The notes: generated from the sequence alone by a model not told the origin. 64,000 nucleotides of DNA from Sphingobium indicum BiD32 (GCF_000382885.1 NZ_CAVK010000150.1:22424-86423); one strand, 5' to 3'. Positions 26,538-37,089 are shown, counted from the first letter of the stretch. Made by a program: numbers and translations.

Positions 26538-27965
26538 TCAGATCAGATAGCCGACCTCATACAGGCCCCAGCGCCGCCCTTCAAAAACCAGCGGCACGAA
26601 CACGCTGCGCAGCGCGCGATAGCGGCCCTCGCCCAGATCCTGCCGATAGGTGAACAGGAAAAAATCCCCCTCCCCGTCCAGCGCGCGGCGGGTCTGGCTG
26701 TCCATGAACATCTGCCGGTTGCGCGCATGTTCCATGTTCCAGCGCGGATCGCCCGGCCGCTGCGGCTGGCTGCGCGCGCTGATATGGGTGGGCAGATAGC
26801 CATTCATGTCGATCAGGCAGCACCCGACGATCGCGCTGTCCTCCCCGGTCCGCCGGTCCAGCGTCGGGCGCAGCAGCGTGTCGGCAAAGGCAGTGAAACG
26901 GGTTTGATATTGCGCGGGGTCGGAACCCTCGATCCGGCGATAATCGGTATCGAACAGGTCCGCCAGGCTGAGCTGATTGTCTGCAATCCCCCGATGAATC
27001 ACCGCCATCACCTCGTCCGCGCCTTCCTCGGCCAGCGCGATATAGCGGCTGTTGCGGGTGCGTTGCGGGCCGTGGGCAGCGGTATCCAGCATGGCGTTGG
27101 CCATCCCCTCCAGCCCTTCCAGTTGCCCGCGCGCCACCTCCACCCGCGTCGCGCTCTCGCTCGCCGACTGGCTGAACAGCGCCAGCCCCTGCCGCAACGC
27201 CGCGACATCGCCATCCGCCTCGTCAGTGCAGGTCACGATCGCGTCGGACCGCTCGGCAAATTGCGTCACCAGCGACGCGATCTCCGCCATGCTCAGCCGC
27301 AACCTGTCGATATGCGTACCGACATCGCGCCCGCGCACGATATTGGCCTCCACTCCGCCGATCAGCCGCCGCGCATCGCGGTCCAGCTGGCCCAGCTTGT
27401 CGCCCACCGAAGCCGCCGATTCGCCTGCCTGCCCCGCCAGTCGACGGATTTCATCGGCCACCACGGCAAAGCCCTGCGTCGCCTCCCCGCCGCGTGCCGC
27501 CTCGATCGCGGCATTGATGCCCAGCAGTCGCGTCTGCCGCGCGATCGCGCCCAATTCGTCGGAAATGTCGCCCACCGCTTCGATCACGGACAGGAACTGG
27601 CGCAAATGCCCCTCAAGTCCTGTGACATGCTCGACCAGCCCCGCCACCTCGCCCAGCGACAGGGTGACAACCTCATGCCCGTCGGCGATGATCCGCCCGG
27701 CGCGGCGCGCGGTCAGGCTCAATTCCTGCGCGGCGGCAACGCTTTCATTCTGGCTGGTGGCAAGCGTGTTCATGTTGGCCTGCAAATCCGACAGGCGCGC
27801 CGAATCCTGCTGGATGCGCAAGTTCAACTCGCTCAGAAAGCCCGCCGTTTCGCTGCATTGCAACGCGATGTCACCTGACCGTTCGCCAAGATCAGCCAGC
27901 AAGTCCCTGTTTTCCAAGCGTGCGCCCCAAATTTTCGGATCAATGGATAGTGACGTATTAACCAT
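26538..27965 (-). CDS. Soluble methyl-accepting chemotaxis protein with C-terminal sensor domain
   Basis: A 475-residue chemoreceptor without membrane helices. The signalling domain lies in the first two thirds, with the MCP hairpin tip (IDDIS-type core replaced by GAIARQTRLLGINAAIEAA and GFAVVADEIRRLAGQ). The C-terminal 170 residues form a sensor-like region with DMNGYLPTHI and RNRQMFMDS, as seen in a group of cytoplasmic receptors with Cache-like C-terminal domains. A GTG start at 27977 is also open; the ATG at 27965 is used. It is divergent from the VWA operon. Confidence 0.88.
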   Translation of the reverse strand: MVNTSLSIDPKIWGARLENRDLLADLGERSGDIALQCSETAGFLSELNLRIQQDSARLSDLQANMNTLATSQNESVAAAQELSLTARRAGRIIADGHEVVTLSLGEVAGLVEHVTGLEGHLRQFLSVIEAVGDISDELGAIARQTRLLGINAAIEAARGGEATQGFAVVADEIRRLAGQAGESAASVGDKLGQLDRDARRLIGGVEANIVRGRDVGTHIDRLRLSMAEIASLVTQFAERSDAIVTCTDEADGDVAALRQGLALFSQSASESATRVEVARGQLEGLEGMANAMLDTAAHGPQRTRNSRYIALAEEGADEVMAVIHRGIADNQLSLADLFDTDYRRIEGSDPAQYQTRFTAFADTLLRPTLDRRTGEDSAIVGCCLIDMNGYLPTHISARSQPQRPGDPRWNMEHARNRQMFMDSQTRRALDGEGDFFLFTYRQDLGEGRYRALRSVFVPLVFEGRRWGLYEVGYLI

Positions 27966-28045
27966 GCACTGCAACACTTAATATTCCGACAAGCCATCGC
28001 CCCAGCCGCTTGCATCACGCGCCGCGCTGCCCGACAAGGGCAGCC

Positions 28046-29221
28046 ATGCTGCTCAATTTTCTCGATGCGCTCCGGGCCGCTGGCATCCCCGCCAGCATCA
28101 AGGAGCATCTGCTGTTGCTGGAAGCGCTGGACCGCGACGTCATCGAACGGCGGCCGGAGGATTTTTATTATCTCGCCCGCGCCACCTATGTGAAGGATGA
28201 AGGGCTGCTCGACCGTTTTGATCAGGTGTTCGGGCAGGTGTTCAAGGGCATGCTGGGCAGTTCTGGCGTAAAGGCGGAGATACCGGAGGAATGGCTACGG
28301 CTGGTCGCCGAGAAATATCTCAGTCCCGAAGAGATGGAGAAGATCAAGTCGCTGGGCGACTGGGACGAAATCATGGAAACGCTCAAGAAACGGCTGGAGG
28401 AACAGCAGGCGCGGCATCAGGGCGGCAATAAATGGATCGGCACTGGCGGCACATCCCCCTTCGGCCATGGCGGCTATAATCCCGAAGGCGTGCGCATCGG
28501 GGGGGAAAGCAAGCATAAGCGCGCCATCAAAGTGTGGGAGAAGCGCGACTTCGCCAATCTCGACAACAGCAAGGAACTGGGCACCCGCAATATCAAGGTC
28601 GCGCTACGCCGTTTGCGCCGTTTCGCGCGCGAAGGATCGGCGGAGGAACTGGACCTGGACGAAACCATCCGTGGCACCGCGCGGCAGGGCTGGCTCGACA
28701 TCCGCATGCGCCCGGAACGGCATAATGCGGTCAAGCTGCTGCTGTTTCTGGACGTCGGCGGATCGATGGACCCGTTCGTCAAGCTGTGCGAGGAGCTTTT
28801 CTCCGCCGCCACCAGCGAATTCAAGAATATGGAATTTTTCTACTTCCATAACTGCCTCTATGAAGGCGTGTGGAAGGATAATCGCCGCCGCTTTGCCGAG
28901 CGCACCCCGACCTGGGACATCCTCCACAAATATGGCCATGACTATAAGGTGATCTTCGTCGGCGACGCGGCGATGAGTCCTTATGAGATCAGCCATCCGG
29001 GTGGATCGGTTGAACATATGAATGAGGAAGCGGGCGGCGTGTGGCTGCAACGGGTCGCCCATACCTATCCCGCGACCGTGTGGCTCAACCCGACGCCAGA
29101 GGCGCATTGGGGCTATAGCCAGTCGACCCGCCTGATCCGCGAGGCGATGAACGACCGCATGTATCCGCTGACGATAGAGGGCATCGACGCGGCCATGCGG
29201 GAGTTGACGCGGAAGCGCTGA
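28046..29221 (+). CDS. VWA domain-containing CoxE-like protein
   Basis: A 391-residue protein with an N-terminal helical domain (LLNFLDALRAAGIPASIKEH) and a C-terminal von Willebrand factor A domain with a MIDAS-type motif (FLDVGGSMDPF). This is the CoxE-like family annotated VWA domain-containing, usually paired with a MoxR-type AAA ATPase for metal insertion or complex remodelling; no ATPase is next to it here. The ATG at 28046 begins the conserved sequence. The stop overlaps the start of the next gene by one base. Confidence 0.88.
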   Translation: MLLNFLDALRAAGIPASIKEHLLLLEALDRDVIERRPEDFYYLARATYVKDEGLLDRFDQVFGQVFKGMLGSSGVKAEIPEEWLRLVAEKYLSPEEMEKIKSLGDWDEIMETLKKRLEEQQARHQGGNKWIGTGGTSPFGHGGYNPEGVRIGGESKHKRAIKVWEKRDFANLDNSKELGTRNIKVALRRLRRFAREGSAEELDLDETIRGTARQGWLDIRMRPERHNAVKLLLFLDVGGSMDPFVKLCEELFSAATSEFKNMEFFYFHNCLYEGVWKDNRRRFAERTPTWDILHKYGHDYKVIFVGDAAMSPYEISHPGGSVEHMNEEAGGVWLQRVAHTYPATVWLNPTPEAHWGYSQSTRLIREAMNDRMYPLTIEGIDAAMRELTRKR

Positions 29222-30201
29222 TGGCGGGCGTCGCGGCGGAGGCGCTGGCGCTTCTCCAGCGCGGCGACAGTGCGTCGGCGCAGGCGCTGGTCGAGGCGGC
29301 TTGCGCACGCGGCGATGGCGATGCGCTGGCGATGCGGGCGCTCTGGCGGGTCGAGGGGCGGCTTGTGCCGCGCGACCTGATCGCCGCCCGCGCTGATCTG
29401 GCCGCTGCGAACACGATCGGTGCAGCGCGAATCCTTGCGGGCTTTCTCGCCGCCGGCACAGGCGGCAAGCGCGACTGGGCCGGGGCGCTGGCGATGCTGG
29501 ATGACTGGGCGAGCCGCGATCCGGTAGCCGCGCAGCAGCGGGCCTTGATCGCCGCGATGGCGATCGACACCAAAGGCGATCCTATCGCTCTGCCGACGGT
29601 CAAGCCACTGTCCGACAGCCTGATGATCCTCGCTTTGCCCGGCCTGCTCACCGCGCCGGAATGTGACCTGCTCGCCGCCCTGTCCGACCGGCGGCTGCGC
29701 CCGGCGCTCATCTTTCACGAAGGGCAAAAACGCTTCGTCGCCGATCCAATCCGCGATTCCGACGCGGCAGGATTTCCCATCGTGTCCGAATGGCCCGCCA
29801 TCCACGCGATCAACCGCCGACTGGCCGCCGTCAGCGGCACCACCGTAGAACAGGGCGAGACGCTCCAAGTGCTGCGCTACCGCCCCGGCCAGCAATATCG
29901 CCCCCATCTGGACGCCGTGCCGGGCCTCACCAACCAGCGCAGCCTGACCCTGCTGGTCTATCTCAACGATGATTATCAGGGAGGCGAAACCCACTTCACC
30001 CGCCTGCCCCTCACCCATCGCGGTCGCAAGGGCGACGGGCTGCTTTTCGCCAATACCCTGCCCGACGGCCGCCCTGACCCGATGAGCGAACATGCCGGGC
30101 TGCCGGTGCAGGCAGGTTTGAAACTGATCGCCAGCCGCTGGATCAGACAAAGGCCGCCCGAAAGCCCGGACGGCTTTGGCCAGCATGAGGCGATGGCGTG
30201 A
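29221..30201 (+). CDS. 2OG-Fe(II) oxygenase, prolyl 4-hydroxylase type
   Basis: A 326-residue protein with an Ala-rich Sel1/TPR-like N-terminal part (about 1-110) and a C-terminal P4H domain. Iron ligands are His and Asp in YRPHLDAV and a His in MSEHAGLPV, and the 2-oxoglutarate-binding basic residue is in GLKLIASRW. The middle motif LTLLVYLNDDYQGGETHF is typical. It hydroxylates an unknown protein. It starts on the stop codon of the VWA gene and overlaps the next gene (GTGA), so the three genes form an operon. Confidence 0.9.
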   Translation: MAGVAAEALALLQRGDSASAQALVEAACARGDGDALAMRALWRVEGRLVPRDLIAARADLAAANTIGAARILAGFLAAGTGGKRDWAGALAMLDDWASRDPVAAQQRALIAAMAIDTKGDPIALPTVKPLSDSLMILALPGLLTAPECDLLAALSDRRLRPALIFHEGQKRFVADPIRDSDAAGFPIVSEWPAIHAINRRLAAVSGTTVEQGETLQVLRYRPGQQYRPHLDAVPGLTNQRSLTLLVYLNDDYQGGETHFTRLPLTHRGRKGDGLLFANTLPDGRPDPMSEHAGLPVQAGLKLIASRWIRQRPPESPDGFGQHEAMA

Positions 30202-31067
30202 AGCCTGTGCCGAGCGACCAGACCCGCTTTGCCCGTATCCGGCTGACACTGGAGCAGGCGGCCATTGCGCCGGGCTGGCGCGGTCCTGTTTTTGAATTTC
30301 TGATGTTCGGCTTCAAACAGGGATGGGCCTGTCAGTTCGGTGCCTTGATCCTCGCGCTTTTGCTGGGCACGCATTTTTTCTATCCGGCGTCAGCGCCGCT
30401 GCATCGGTACGACTTTCTGACCCTGTGTGCGCTGGCGATCCAGATCGGCATGATCGCCTTTCGGCTGGAAACATGGCGCGAAGTCGCGGTGATCGGGATA
30501 TTCCATATCGTCGGCACGGTGATGGAATTGTTCAAGACGGCAGCGGGGTCCTGGGTCTATCCCGAAGCCAGCCTGCTGCATATCGGTGCCGTCCCCCTCT
30601 TTTCCGGCTTCATGTATGCCGCCGTCGGCAGCTATATCGCGCGTGTCTGGCGCATTTTCGATTTCCGTTTCAGCGCCTATCCGCCGCGCTGGACCAGTTT
30701 CGTCCTTGCCGCCGCCATCTATGTCAATTTCTTCGCCCATCACTGGCTGCCCGACGTTCGCCCGCTGCTGTTCGGCGTTACCGGGCTGTTGTTCGGGCGC
30801 TGCCGCATCTGGTTCAGGCCGCTCCATCATCACCGGTCGATGCCACTGTTGCTGGGCTGGTTCCTCGTTGCGCTCTTCATCTGGTTTGCTGAGAATATCG
30901 CCACCTTTGCCAATGCCTGGAACTATCCCGATCAGGCAGGAGGATGGCGCATGGTGTCGCCCATGAAAATGGCGGCATGGTATCTGCTGATGATCATCAG
31001 CTTCGTTCTGGTGTCCCTTGTGTCGCCGATCCGGCGGCCTGTCCTACAGCAAACCCGCCTGCTATGA
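30198..31067 (+). CDS. DUF817 family membrane protein
   Basis: A 289-residue inner-membrane protein with about seven or eight hydrophobic segments. The layout and conserved patches (FEFLMFGFKQGWACQFG, GTVMELFKTAAGSWVYPE, ANAWNYPDQAGGW) match the DUF817 family of unknown function. It starts at GTG overlapping the stop of the hydroxylase gene by four bases. Function cannot be inferred beyond its operon. Confidence 0.85.
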   Translation: MKPVPSDQTRFARIRLTLEQAAIAPGWRGPVFEFLMFGFKQGWACQFGALILALLLGTHFFYPASAPLHRYDFLTLCALAIQIGMIAFRLETWREVAVIGIFHIVGTVMELFKTAAGSWVYPEASLLHIGAVPLFSGFMYAAVGSYIARVWRIFDFRFSAYPPRWTSFVLAAAIYVNFFAHHWLPDVRPLLFGVTGLLFGRCRIWFRPLHHHRSMPLLLGWFLVALFIWFAENIATFANAWNYPDQAGGWRMVSPMKMAAWYLLMIISFVLVSLVSPIRRPVLQQTRLL

Positions 31068-31138
31068 TGCGCAACGCACTTTGCGATAGGATCACGCCCA
31101 CGCAACAAAATGTCACGATTGCCGGGAAATATGCGAAG

Positions 31139-32224
31139 TTAAGGCCGGAACAGCACACCGCCCGCCATCGGCTCCGGCGCGCCCGTGGTCCCCGGAAAGC
31201 TGATCGGCAGCCCCTCCAGATGCCGCACCGCCATATAGGCAAAACCCTGCGCCTCCAGCGCGTCGCCGTCCCAACCCAGCGCATCCACAGCCCGAACCTC
31301 AACCCCGCACCGCGCCGCCAGCATCGCCATCAGCGTCCCATTATGCCGCCCACCGCCCGCGACATGCAGGCAGACCGGCCGCTCGGCCAGATGCGCGATC
31401 CCCCGCGCTACGGCTGCCGCTGAAAAGGCGGTCAGCGTCGCCGCGCCATCTTCAACGCTCAGCCCCTGCACCGCGTCGATCGTAAACGCCTCCCGATCGA
31501 TGCTCTTGGGCGGTGGCACGGCAAACCAGGGGTCGGCCAGCATGGCTGCCAGCCGTGCCTCATCCACGCGCCCTTTCGCGGCGCAAGCCCCACCCGCGTC
31601 ATAGGCCGCATCCCCATGCGCCTGCATCCAGTTGTCGATCAGCCCGCTCGCCATGCCGGTGTCGAATGCGGTCAGCGCCCCGTCTGATCCGATTGCGGTG
31701 ATATTGGCGACCCCGCCCAGATTGAGGATCGCCACCGGCTTTTCCAGCCCGGCGGCCAGCGCACGATGATAGACCGGCATCAGCGGCGCGCCCTGCCCGC
31801 CCGCCGCCACATCCGCGCTGCGCAGGTCACCAACCACGGATATGCCGAACGCCCCGGCCAGCGCCGCGCCATCGCCAATCTGCCAGGTCCAGCGGCGGTC
31901 AGGCCGGTGCGCCACGGTATGGCCATGAAAGCCGATGACGCCGACATCCTCCGCCATATGGCCGCTGCGGCCAAGCAGGTTGGCCACCGCCTCCACATGC
32001 AGTTCGGTCAGTTCCGCCTCGACCGACGCGATCAGCGGCTCGAACCCCCGCGCGTCCATCGCCATGGCACGGGCGCAGGCTTCGGTCAGCCGCACCCGGA
32101 AGCCGTCATGATAGGGTTGCGCATGAAAAGCGACCGGCTTCACCAGCCCATCCCCGTCGGTCTCGATCAGCGCCGCGTCGATCCCGTCGCGCGATGTCCC
32201 CGACATCAGGCCGATTGCCAGCAT
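31139..32224 (-). CDS. anmK: Anhydro-N-acetylmuramic acid kinase
   Basis: AnmK phosphorylates and opens anhydroMurNAc to MurNAc-6-phosphate in cell-wall recycling. The 361-residue product has the family start ([19 protein letters not shown]), the ATPase-fold motif ([10 protein letters not shown], then [13 protein letters not shown]) and the C-terminal [14 protein letters not shown] [12 protein letters not shown]. It is divergent from tyrS, a common arrangement in sphingomonads. Confidence 0.95.
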   Translation of the reverse strand: MLAIGLMSGTSRDGIDAALIETDGDGLVKPVAFHAQPYHDGFRVRLTEACARAMAMDARGFEPLIASVEAELTELHVEAVANLLGRSGHMAEDVGVIGFHGHTVAHRPDRRWTWQIGDGAALAGAFGISVVGDLRSADVAAGGQGAPLMPVYHRALAAGLEKPVAILNLGGVANITAIGSDGALTAFDTGMASGLIDNWMQAHGDAAYDAGGACAAKGRVDEARLAAMLADPWFAVPPPKSIDREAFTIDAVQGLSVEDGAATLTAFSAAAVARGIAHLAERPVCLHVAGGGRHNGTLMAMLAARCGVEVRAVDALGWDGDALEAQGFAYMAVRHLEGLPISFPGTTGAPEPMAGGVLFRP

Positions 32225-32278
32225 TTACGACTCTCCGCCTCTTTTACAGCCGCCCTCCCAATGCTACAGGCGCGCGCC

Positions 32279-33496
32279 ATGAGCAACTATCAGTCCGACC
32301 TCCTGCGCCTGCTCGACACGCGCGGCTATATCCATGACGTCACCAATGCGGCAGGTCTCGACGCGCTGGCGCAGAAGGAGATCGTGCCCGGCTATATCGG
32401 GTTCGATCCGACCGCGCCCTCGCTCCATGTCGGCAGCCTGGTACAGATCATGATGCTGCGGCGGATGCAGCAGGCAGGGCACAAGCCCATCGTCCTGATG
32501 GGCGGCGGCACCGGCAAGATCGGCGACCCCAGCTTCAAGGATGAAGCGCGCAAGCTGCTGACCGACGATCTGATCAGGTCCAACGTCGCCAGCATCAAGC
32601 GGGTGTTCGAGAAATTCCTGACCTTTGGTGACGGCCCGACCGACGCGGTGATGGTCGACAATGCCGACTGGCTGGATAGACTGGAATATATACCGTTCCT
32701 GCGCGACATCGGCCAGCATTTCTCGGTCAATCGGATGCTCAGCTTCGACAGCGTCAAAATGCGGCTGGAGCGTGAACAGTCGCTCAGCTTCCTCGAATTC
32801 AACTACATGATCCTGCAAGCCTATGACTTTCTGGAACTGTCACGCCGTTCGGCCTGCCGGTTGCAGATGGGCGGATCGGACCAGTGGGGCAATATCGTCA
32901 ACGGCATCGAACTGTCGCGCCGGGTCGATGGAACGCAGGTCTATGGTCTCACCAGCCCGCTGATCACCACGGCGGATGGCGGCAAGATGGGCAAGACAAT
33001 GAACGGCGCGGTCTGGCTGAACGCCGACGCGCTGCCGCCCTATGACTATTGGCAATTCTGGCGCAATACCCAGGATGCCGATGTCGGCCGTTTCATGCGG
33101 CTGTTCACTGACCTGCCGCTGGACGAGATCGCCCGGCTCGAAGCCTTGCAGGGCGCGGAGATCAACGAGGCCAAGAAGATCCTGGCCGACGCCGCCACCG
33201 CCATGGCCCATGGCGCGGAAGCCGCTGCCGCGTCTGCTGAAACGGCCCGCAAGACATTCGAGGAAGGCGAGTCCGACGCCAACCTGCCGACCGTCAGCAT
33301 CGGCGCGGAGGGGCTGACGGTGGTGCAGGCCAATGTCGCGCTCGGCTTTGCCACGTCAAACAAGGAAGCGCGGCGAAAATTGTCGGAAAATGCGATCCGC
33401 GTGAACGGAAACGTGGTGAACGATCCGGCCCTGACGCTGAAACCGGGCGACAAGGTGAGTTTCGGCGCGAAAAAGCATGGGATAGTGGTCGCCTGA
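32279..33496 (+). CDS. tyrS: Tyrosyl-tRNA synthetase
   Basis: TyrRS charges tRNA-Tyr. The 405-residue class I enzyme has the HIGH-like signature ([12 protein letters not shown]), the tyrosine pocket (GGSDQWGNI), the KMSKS-type loop ([11 protein letters not shown]) and a C-terminal S4 RNA-binding domain ([19 protein letters not shown]). The open frame extends far upstream, but the ATG at 32279 gives the family N-terminus. Confidence 0.96.
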   Translation: MSNYQSDLLRLLDTRGYIHDVTNAAGLDALAQKEIVPGYIGFDPTAPSLHVGSLVQIMMLRRMQQAGHKPIVLMGGGTGKIGDPSFKDEARKLLTDDLIRSNVASIKRVFEKFLTFGDGPTDAVMVDNADWLDRLEYIPFLRDIGQHFSVNRMLSFDSVKMRLEREQSLSFLEFNYMILQAYDFLELSRRSACRLQMGGSDQWGNIVNGIELSRRVDGTQVYGLTSPLITTADGGKMGKTMNGAVWLNADALPPYDYWQFWRNTQDADVGRFMRLFTDLPLDEIARLEALQGAEINEAKKILADAATAMAHGAEAAAASAETARKTFEEGESDANLPTVSIGAEGLTVVQANVALGFATSNKEARRKLSENAIRVNGNVVNDPALTLKPGDKVSFGAKKHGIVVA

Positions 33497-33572
33497 GGCA
33501 GAAAGAATGTTAGAGGAACATTAACCTTTTCTCCTAATGAAGCGTCCATCTTCGCCGCCCTAGGCTGCACCC

Positions 33573-33926
33573 ATGTCATCGCTGTTCGCCAACCTCAATC
33601 ATGTCATGCGGTCCCGCGATCCGGCGGTGGATCAGCGCCGGGCTACCCGTGACCTGGTCGACATGGTGAGCCATGTCACGGCGCGCGGCCGCACCCATGG
33701 CGTGCGGATCATCAACATTTCCGCGCTCGGTGCCATGTGCCGCAGCGATGGCGAATTGCTGATGGGCGAACGACTGACGATCTGGCTGCCGATCCTGAAG
33801 GACCATCCCGCCGAAGTCCGCTGGGTCGAGGATGGGCGACTGGGCATCGAGTTCCTGCAACCCATCGCCCCGCGCACCTACAACGCGCTGATGGCGCTCA
33901 TTCCCCCAAGGCAGACGGCCTGGTAA
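33573..33926 (+). CDS. PilZ domain protein
   Basis: A 117-residue single-domain protein. The c-di-GMP-binding signature is present as RRATR (RxxxR) about residues 23-27 and NISALG (D/NxSxxG) about 50-55. It is a likely c-di-GMP effector controlling motility or polysaccharide. Its 3' end overlaps the end of the convergent MscS gene by 29 bases, which is unusual but leaves both stops intact. Confidence 0.85.
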   Translation: MSSLFANLNHVMRSRDPAVDQRRATRDLVDMVSHVTARGRTHGVRIINISALGAMCRSDGELLMGERLTIWLPILKDHPAEVRWVEDGRLGIEFLQPIAPRTYNALMALIPPRQTAW

Positions 33927-34971
33927 AAGCCTGTCCCGTCTCTATCGACTGGCGGGTACGGACGAGCGCTTCTGGCATTTCGCCACGGAGGAAAGACAGC
34001 ATCGATTCGCGCACCTCGCATCGCAGGTCAAACGCCATCCCGGCGTTGCGCGCACTCAGCAAGCCTCGCAATTCCAGAGCATCGGCACGGTGATCAGTAA
34101 CTTGTAATATCGCGACCCGTCCATCCCACCGGCTATTGCCCTGTACCGCCGCCACGAATGCCGTACGGATGCGTTCAATGTCGGCGGTCGGATCGACATA
34201 AAGAAACACTGTGCCAAGCAGGTCAGACGTGCGAGTCGTCCAGTTCTGGAACGGCTTTTCCAGAAAATAGGACACGGGCACGATCATGCGCCTGTCGTCC
34301 CAGATGCGGATGACGACATAGGTAAGCGTAATATCCTCGACCCGTCCCCATTCGCCTTCCACAATGACAACATCGTCCAGCCGGATCGGCTCGGAAAAGG
34401 CCATCTGGATGCCCGCAATCAGATTTTTAAGCGCCGGCTGCGCCGCTGCACCAACCGCCAGCCCAACTAGGCCCGCCGACGCCGCCAGCGTAACGCCGAT
34501 GGTGCGCACCCCCGGTATCGCCATCAACATCATCGCGATGACAAACACCGCCACGATGCTCTGCACGATCCGATAGAGTATGCGGACGCGGGTGTGACGC
34601 TTGCGCGCCTTGAGATTATCCTCGGCGTTGATATCCGCCTGCTGCTCGACGATCTGGCGCACGGCACGCAAAATACCGAACAGCAGCCAGCCTGCCAGCA
34701 TGGCAAAGGCCATCCGCGACCCGATAGACCAAAGGACTTGCGCCTTTTGGCCCAGGTCCAGCGACTGAACCCCCGCACTCAGCGCCAGCAGCACGACCAG
34801 CCAGCGGGTTGGTTGGAAAATCGCTGGCAACAGCACCGGCTGCATCCGCGTCCTAACGACGCGCACCATGATGGCATAGATGACCCAGTGCGCGGCGAAA
34901 GCGAGTGTCACAGACAGAACAATGGACAGGAGCGCCGTCGGGGCATCGGAAAATAGCTGCAGTCGAATCAT
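33898..34971 (-). CDS. MscS-family mechanosensitive ion channel
   Basis: A 357-residue inner-membrane protein with four or so N-terminal helices and the MscS pore-lining helix and beta domain (GLAVGAAAQPALKNLIAGIQ, then DDVVIVEGEWGRVEDITLTY). This is the extended YnaI/YbdG-like type, gating under osmotic downshock. It lacks a periplasmic signal domain. Convergent with, and overlapping, the PilZ gene. Confidence 0.92.
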   Translation of the reverse strand: MIRLQLFSDAPTALLSIVLSVTLAFAAHWVIYAIMVRVVRTRMQPVLLPAIFQPTRWLVVLLALSAGVQSLDLGQKAQVLWSIGSRMAFAMLAGWLLFGILRAVRQIVEQQADINAEDNLKARKRHTRVRILYRIVQSIVAVFVIAMMLMAIPGVRTIGVTLAASAGLVGLAVGAAAQPALKNLIAGIQMAFSEPIRLDDVVIVEGEWGRVEDITLTYVVIRIWDDRRMIVPVSYFLEKPFQNWTTRTSDLLGTVFLYVDPTADIERIRTAFVAAVQGNSRWDGRVAILQVTDHRADALELRGLLSARNAGMAFDLRCEVRESMLSFLRGEMPEALVRTRQSIETGQAFTRPSALGE

Positions 34972-35025
34972 GCCCCGACAACGCGACGATACCTGCTTTG
35001 TTTCGCTGTCGTAGCATGGCTGCCT

Positions 35026-37089
35026 CTACCCGCCCCGTAGCAACCCCACCGCAGCATCCCGCTCGAACAGATAGAGGCAGGTTCGCGCCGCCTGTCCGCG
35101 CGGGCTGTCGAGGCCGCCATCGCGGTCGATCAGCAGATGCGCGTCATCCCGCGCCGCGTCCAGCAAGGACGCCAGATGCTCAGGCGTCGCGAGCTTCAAC
35201 TGCTGCTCGCCCGACTGGCGCGTCCCCAGCACTTCGCCCGCACCACGCAGCTTCAGATCCTCCTCGGCAATGCGGAAGCCGTCGTTCGTTTCCCGCATCA
35301 GCGCCAGCCGTGCCCGCGATGTTTCACCAAGCGCATTGCCGCGCAGCAGCAGGCAGACCGACGGCTTGTCGCCACGCCCCACCCGCCCGCGCAACTGGTG
35401 CAATTGCGCCAGGCCGAAGCGATCCGCGCCCTCGATGATGATCAGGCTGCTATTGGGCACATCGACGCCAACCTCGATCACGGTAGTGGCGACCAATATC
35501 TGTGTCCGGTTGGCGGCGAAGGCCTCCATCGCAGCATCTTTGTCCGGCCCCTTCATCCGGCCATGGACCAGACCCACCCGATCGCCAAAGCGCAGCTTCA
35601 GGGATTCGGCCCGCGCCTCTGCCGCCGCCTGATCGCTCGTCTCGCTCTCCTCGACCAGCGGGCAGACCCAATAGGCTTGGCCCCCACCCTCGACATGGCG
35701 GGCCAGCGCATCGACCACTTCGTCGAGCCGGGTCGCGGCCATCACCACCGTCTGGATCGGCTGGCGACCGGGCGGCATCTCGTCCAGTTTGGACACCTCC
35801 ATTTCACCATAATAGGTCAGGGTCAGTGTCCGGGGAATCGGCGTTGCCGTCATCACCAGCAGGTGCGGCGCGCGCTCCGCCTTGTTGGCCAGCATCATCC
35901 GCTGGGCGACGCCGAAGCGATGCTGTTCGTCGATCACGGCGAGGCCCAGATGCTTATACTGCACCGCTTCCTGAAAGATCGCATGGGTGCCAACGAGGAT
36001 GTCGATGCTGCCATCGGCCAGCCCCATCAATGTGGCCTCGCGTATCTTGCCCTTGTCGCGCCCGGTCAGGATGGCGATCTCCACCGGCAGGCCCGACGCC
36101 ATTTTGCGCAGCGTCTCATAATGTTGCCGCGCCAATATCTCCGTCGGGGCGAGCATCGCGCCCTGCATCCCGGCCTCGACGGCGTTCAACAACGCCATCA
36201 ATGCCACCAGTGTCTTGCCCGAACCGACATCGCCCTGGAGCAGCCGCAGCATCGGCGTGCCCTGCGCCATATCGCCCTCAATTTCGCCAAAAGCGCGACG
36301 CTGCGCTCCGGTCGGCGCGAAGGGCAGCTTGAGCATTGCCCGCAACCGCCCGTCGCCTTGGATCGGCACGCCCCGCCGCCGCCGCGACGATTGCCGCACC
36401 AGCATCAGTGCCAGTTGCCCGGCGAAAATCTCGTCATAGGCTAGTCGCTCACGCGCGACCGCGTCGGACGGATCGGCATGGACACGCGCCAGCGCCTCAC
36501 GCCAGCCCGGCCAGTCCTTGCGCACGAGCAGGCTTGGTTCGATCCATTCGGGCAGGTCCGGCGCACGGGCCAGCGCCTGCCCCACAAAGTCGCGCATCCG
36601 GTTGTTGGTCAGTCCTTCGGACAGGCCATAAACCGGCTCGCGCGCAGGAATTGTAGCGGCTTCGTCGGGCGGCAGCACATGGTCGGGGTGGACGATCTGG
36701 AGATTGTCGCCATAGGCCTCCAGCTTGCCCGACACGAATTTGGGTTCGCCCAGCGGCAGCAGCTTGCGCGGCCAGGCGCTGTTCCTGCCGAAATAGGTGA
36801 GCGAGACATAATTGCCATGCCTGTCGGTCGCATGGACACGGAACGGCGCGCGCGCACTGCCGCTGGCGCGATAGTCCACCGGGGTCAGGACAATGCCGAT
36901 CACCCGGCCCGCATCCGCCATATCCAGCTCGTCGGTCAGGACGCGATCGACCCAACTGACCGGCAGATGGAACGCCACATCGACCGCGCGCGCCAGCCCC
37001 AGCCGCTCCAGCGGGCGGGCCAACGCCGGTCCAATGCCCTTAAGGACAGAGATTTCGGCAAAGAGCGGATTGAGAATATCGGGTCGCAT
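35026..37089 (-). CDS. recG: ATP-dependent DNA helicase RecG
   Basis: RecG remodels stalled forks and recombination intermediates. The 687-residue protein has the N-terminal wedge/OB domain (YVSLTYFGRNSAW), helicase motifs Walker A (GDVGSGKT), DEQH, TATPIPRTL, and the C-terminal motif VI (QLHQLRGRVGRG). The frame is open upstream across the divergent gene, but the ATG at 37089 precedes the conserved N-terminus (LNPLFAEISVLKGIGP). Divergent from sdhE, as in many alphaproteobacteria. Confidence 0.95.
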   Translation of the reverse strand: MRPDILNPLFAEISVLKGIGPALARPLERLGLARAVDVAFHLPVSWVDRVLTDELDMADAGRVIGIVLTPVDYRASGSARAPFRVHATDRHGNYVSLTYFGRNSAWPRKLLPLGEPKFVSGKLEAYGDNLQIVHPDHVLPPDEAATIPAREPVYGLSEGLTNNRMRDFVGQALARAPDLPEWIEPSLLVRKDWPGWREALARVHADPSDAVARERLAYDEIFAGQLALMLVRQSSRRRRGVPIQGDGRLRAMLKLPFAPTGAQRRAFGEIEGDMAQGTPMLRLLQGDVGSGKTLVALMALLNAVEAGMQGAMLAPTEILARQHYETLRKMASGLPVEIAILTGRDKGKIREATLMGLADGSIDILVGTHAIFQEAVQYKHLGLAVIDEQHRFGVAQRMMLANKAERAPHLLVMTATPIPRTLTLTYYGEMEVSKLDEMPPGRQPIQTVVMAATRLDEVVDALARHVEGGGQAYWVCPLVEESETSDQAAAEARAESLKLRFGDRVGLVHGRMKGPDKDAAMEAFAANRTQILVATTVIEVGVDVPNSSLIIIEGADRFGLAQLHQLRGRVGRGDKPSVCLLLRGNALGETSRARLALMRETNDGFRIAEEDLKLRGAGEVLGTRQSGEQQLKLATPEHLASLLDAARDDAHLLIDRDGGLDSPRGQAARTCLYLFERDAAVGLLRGG

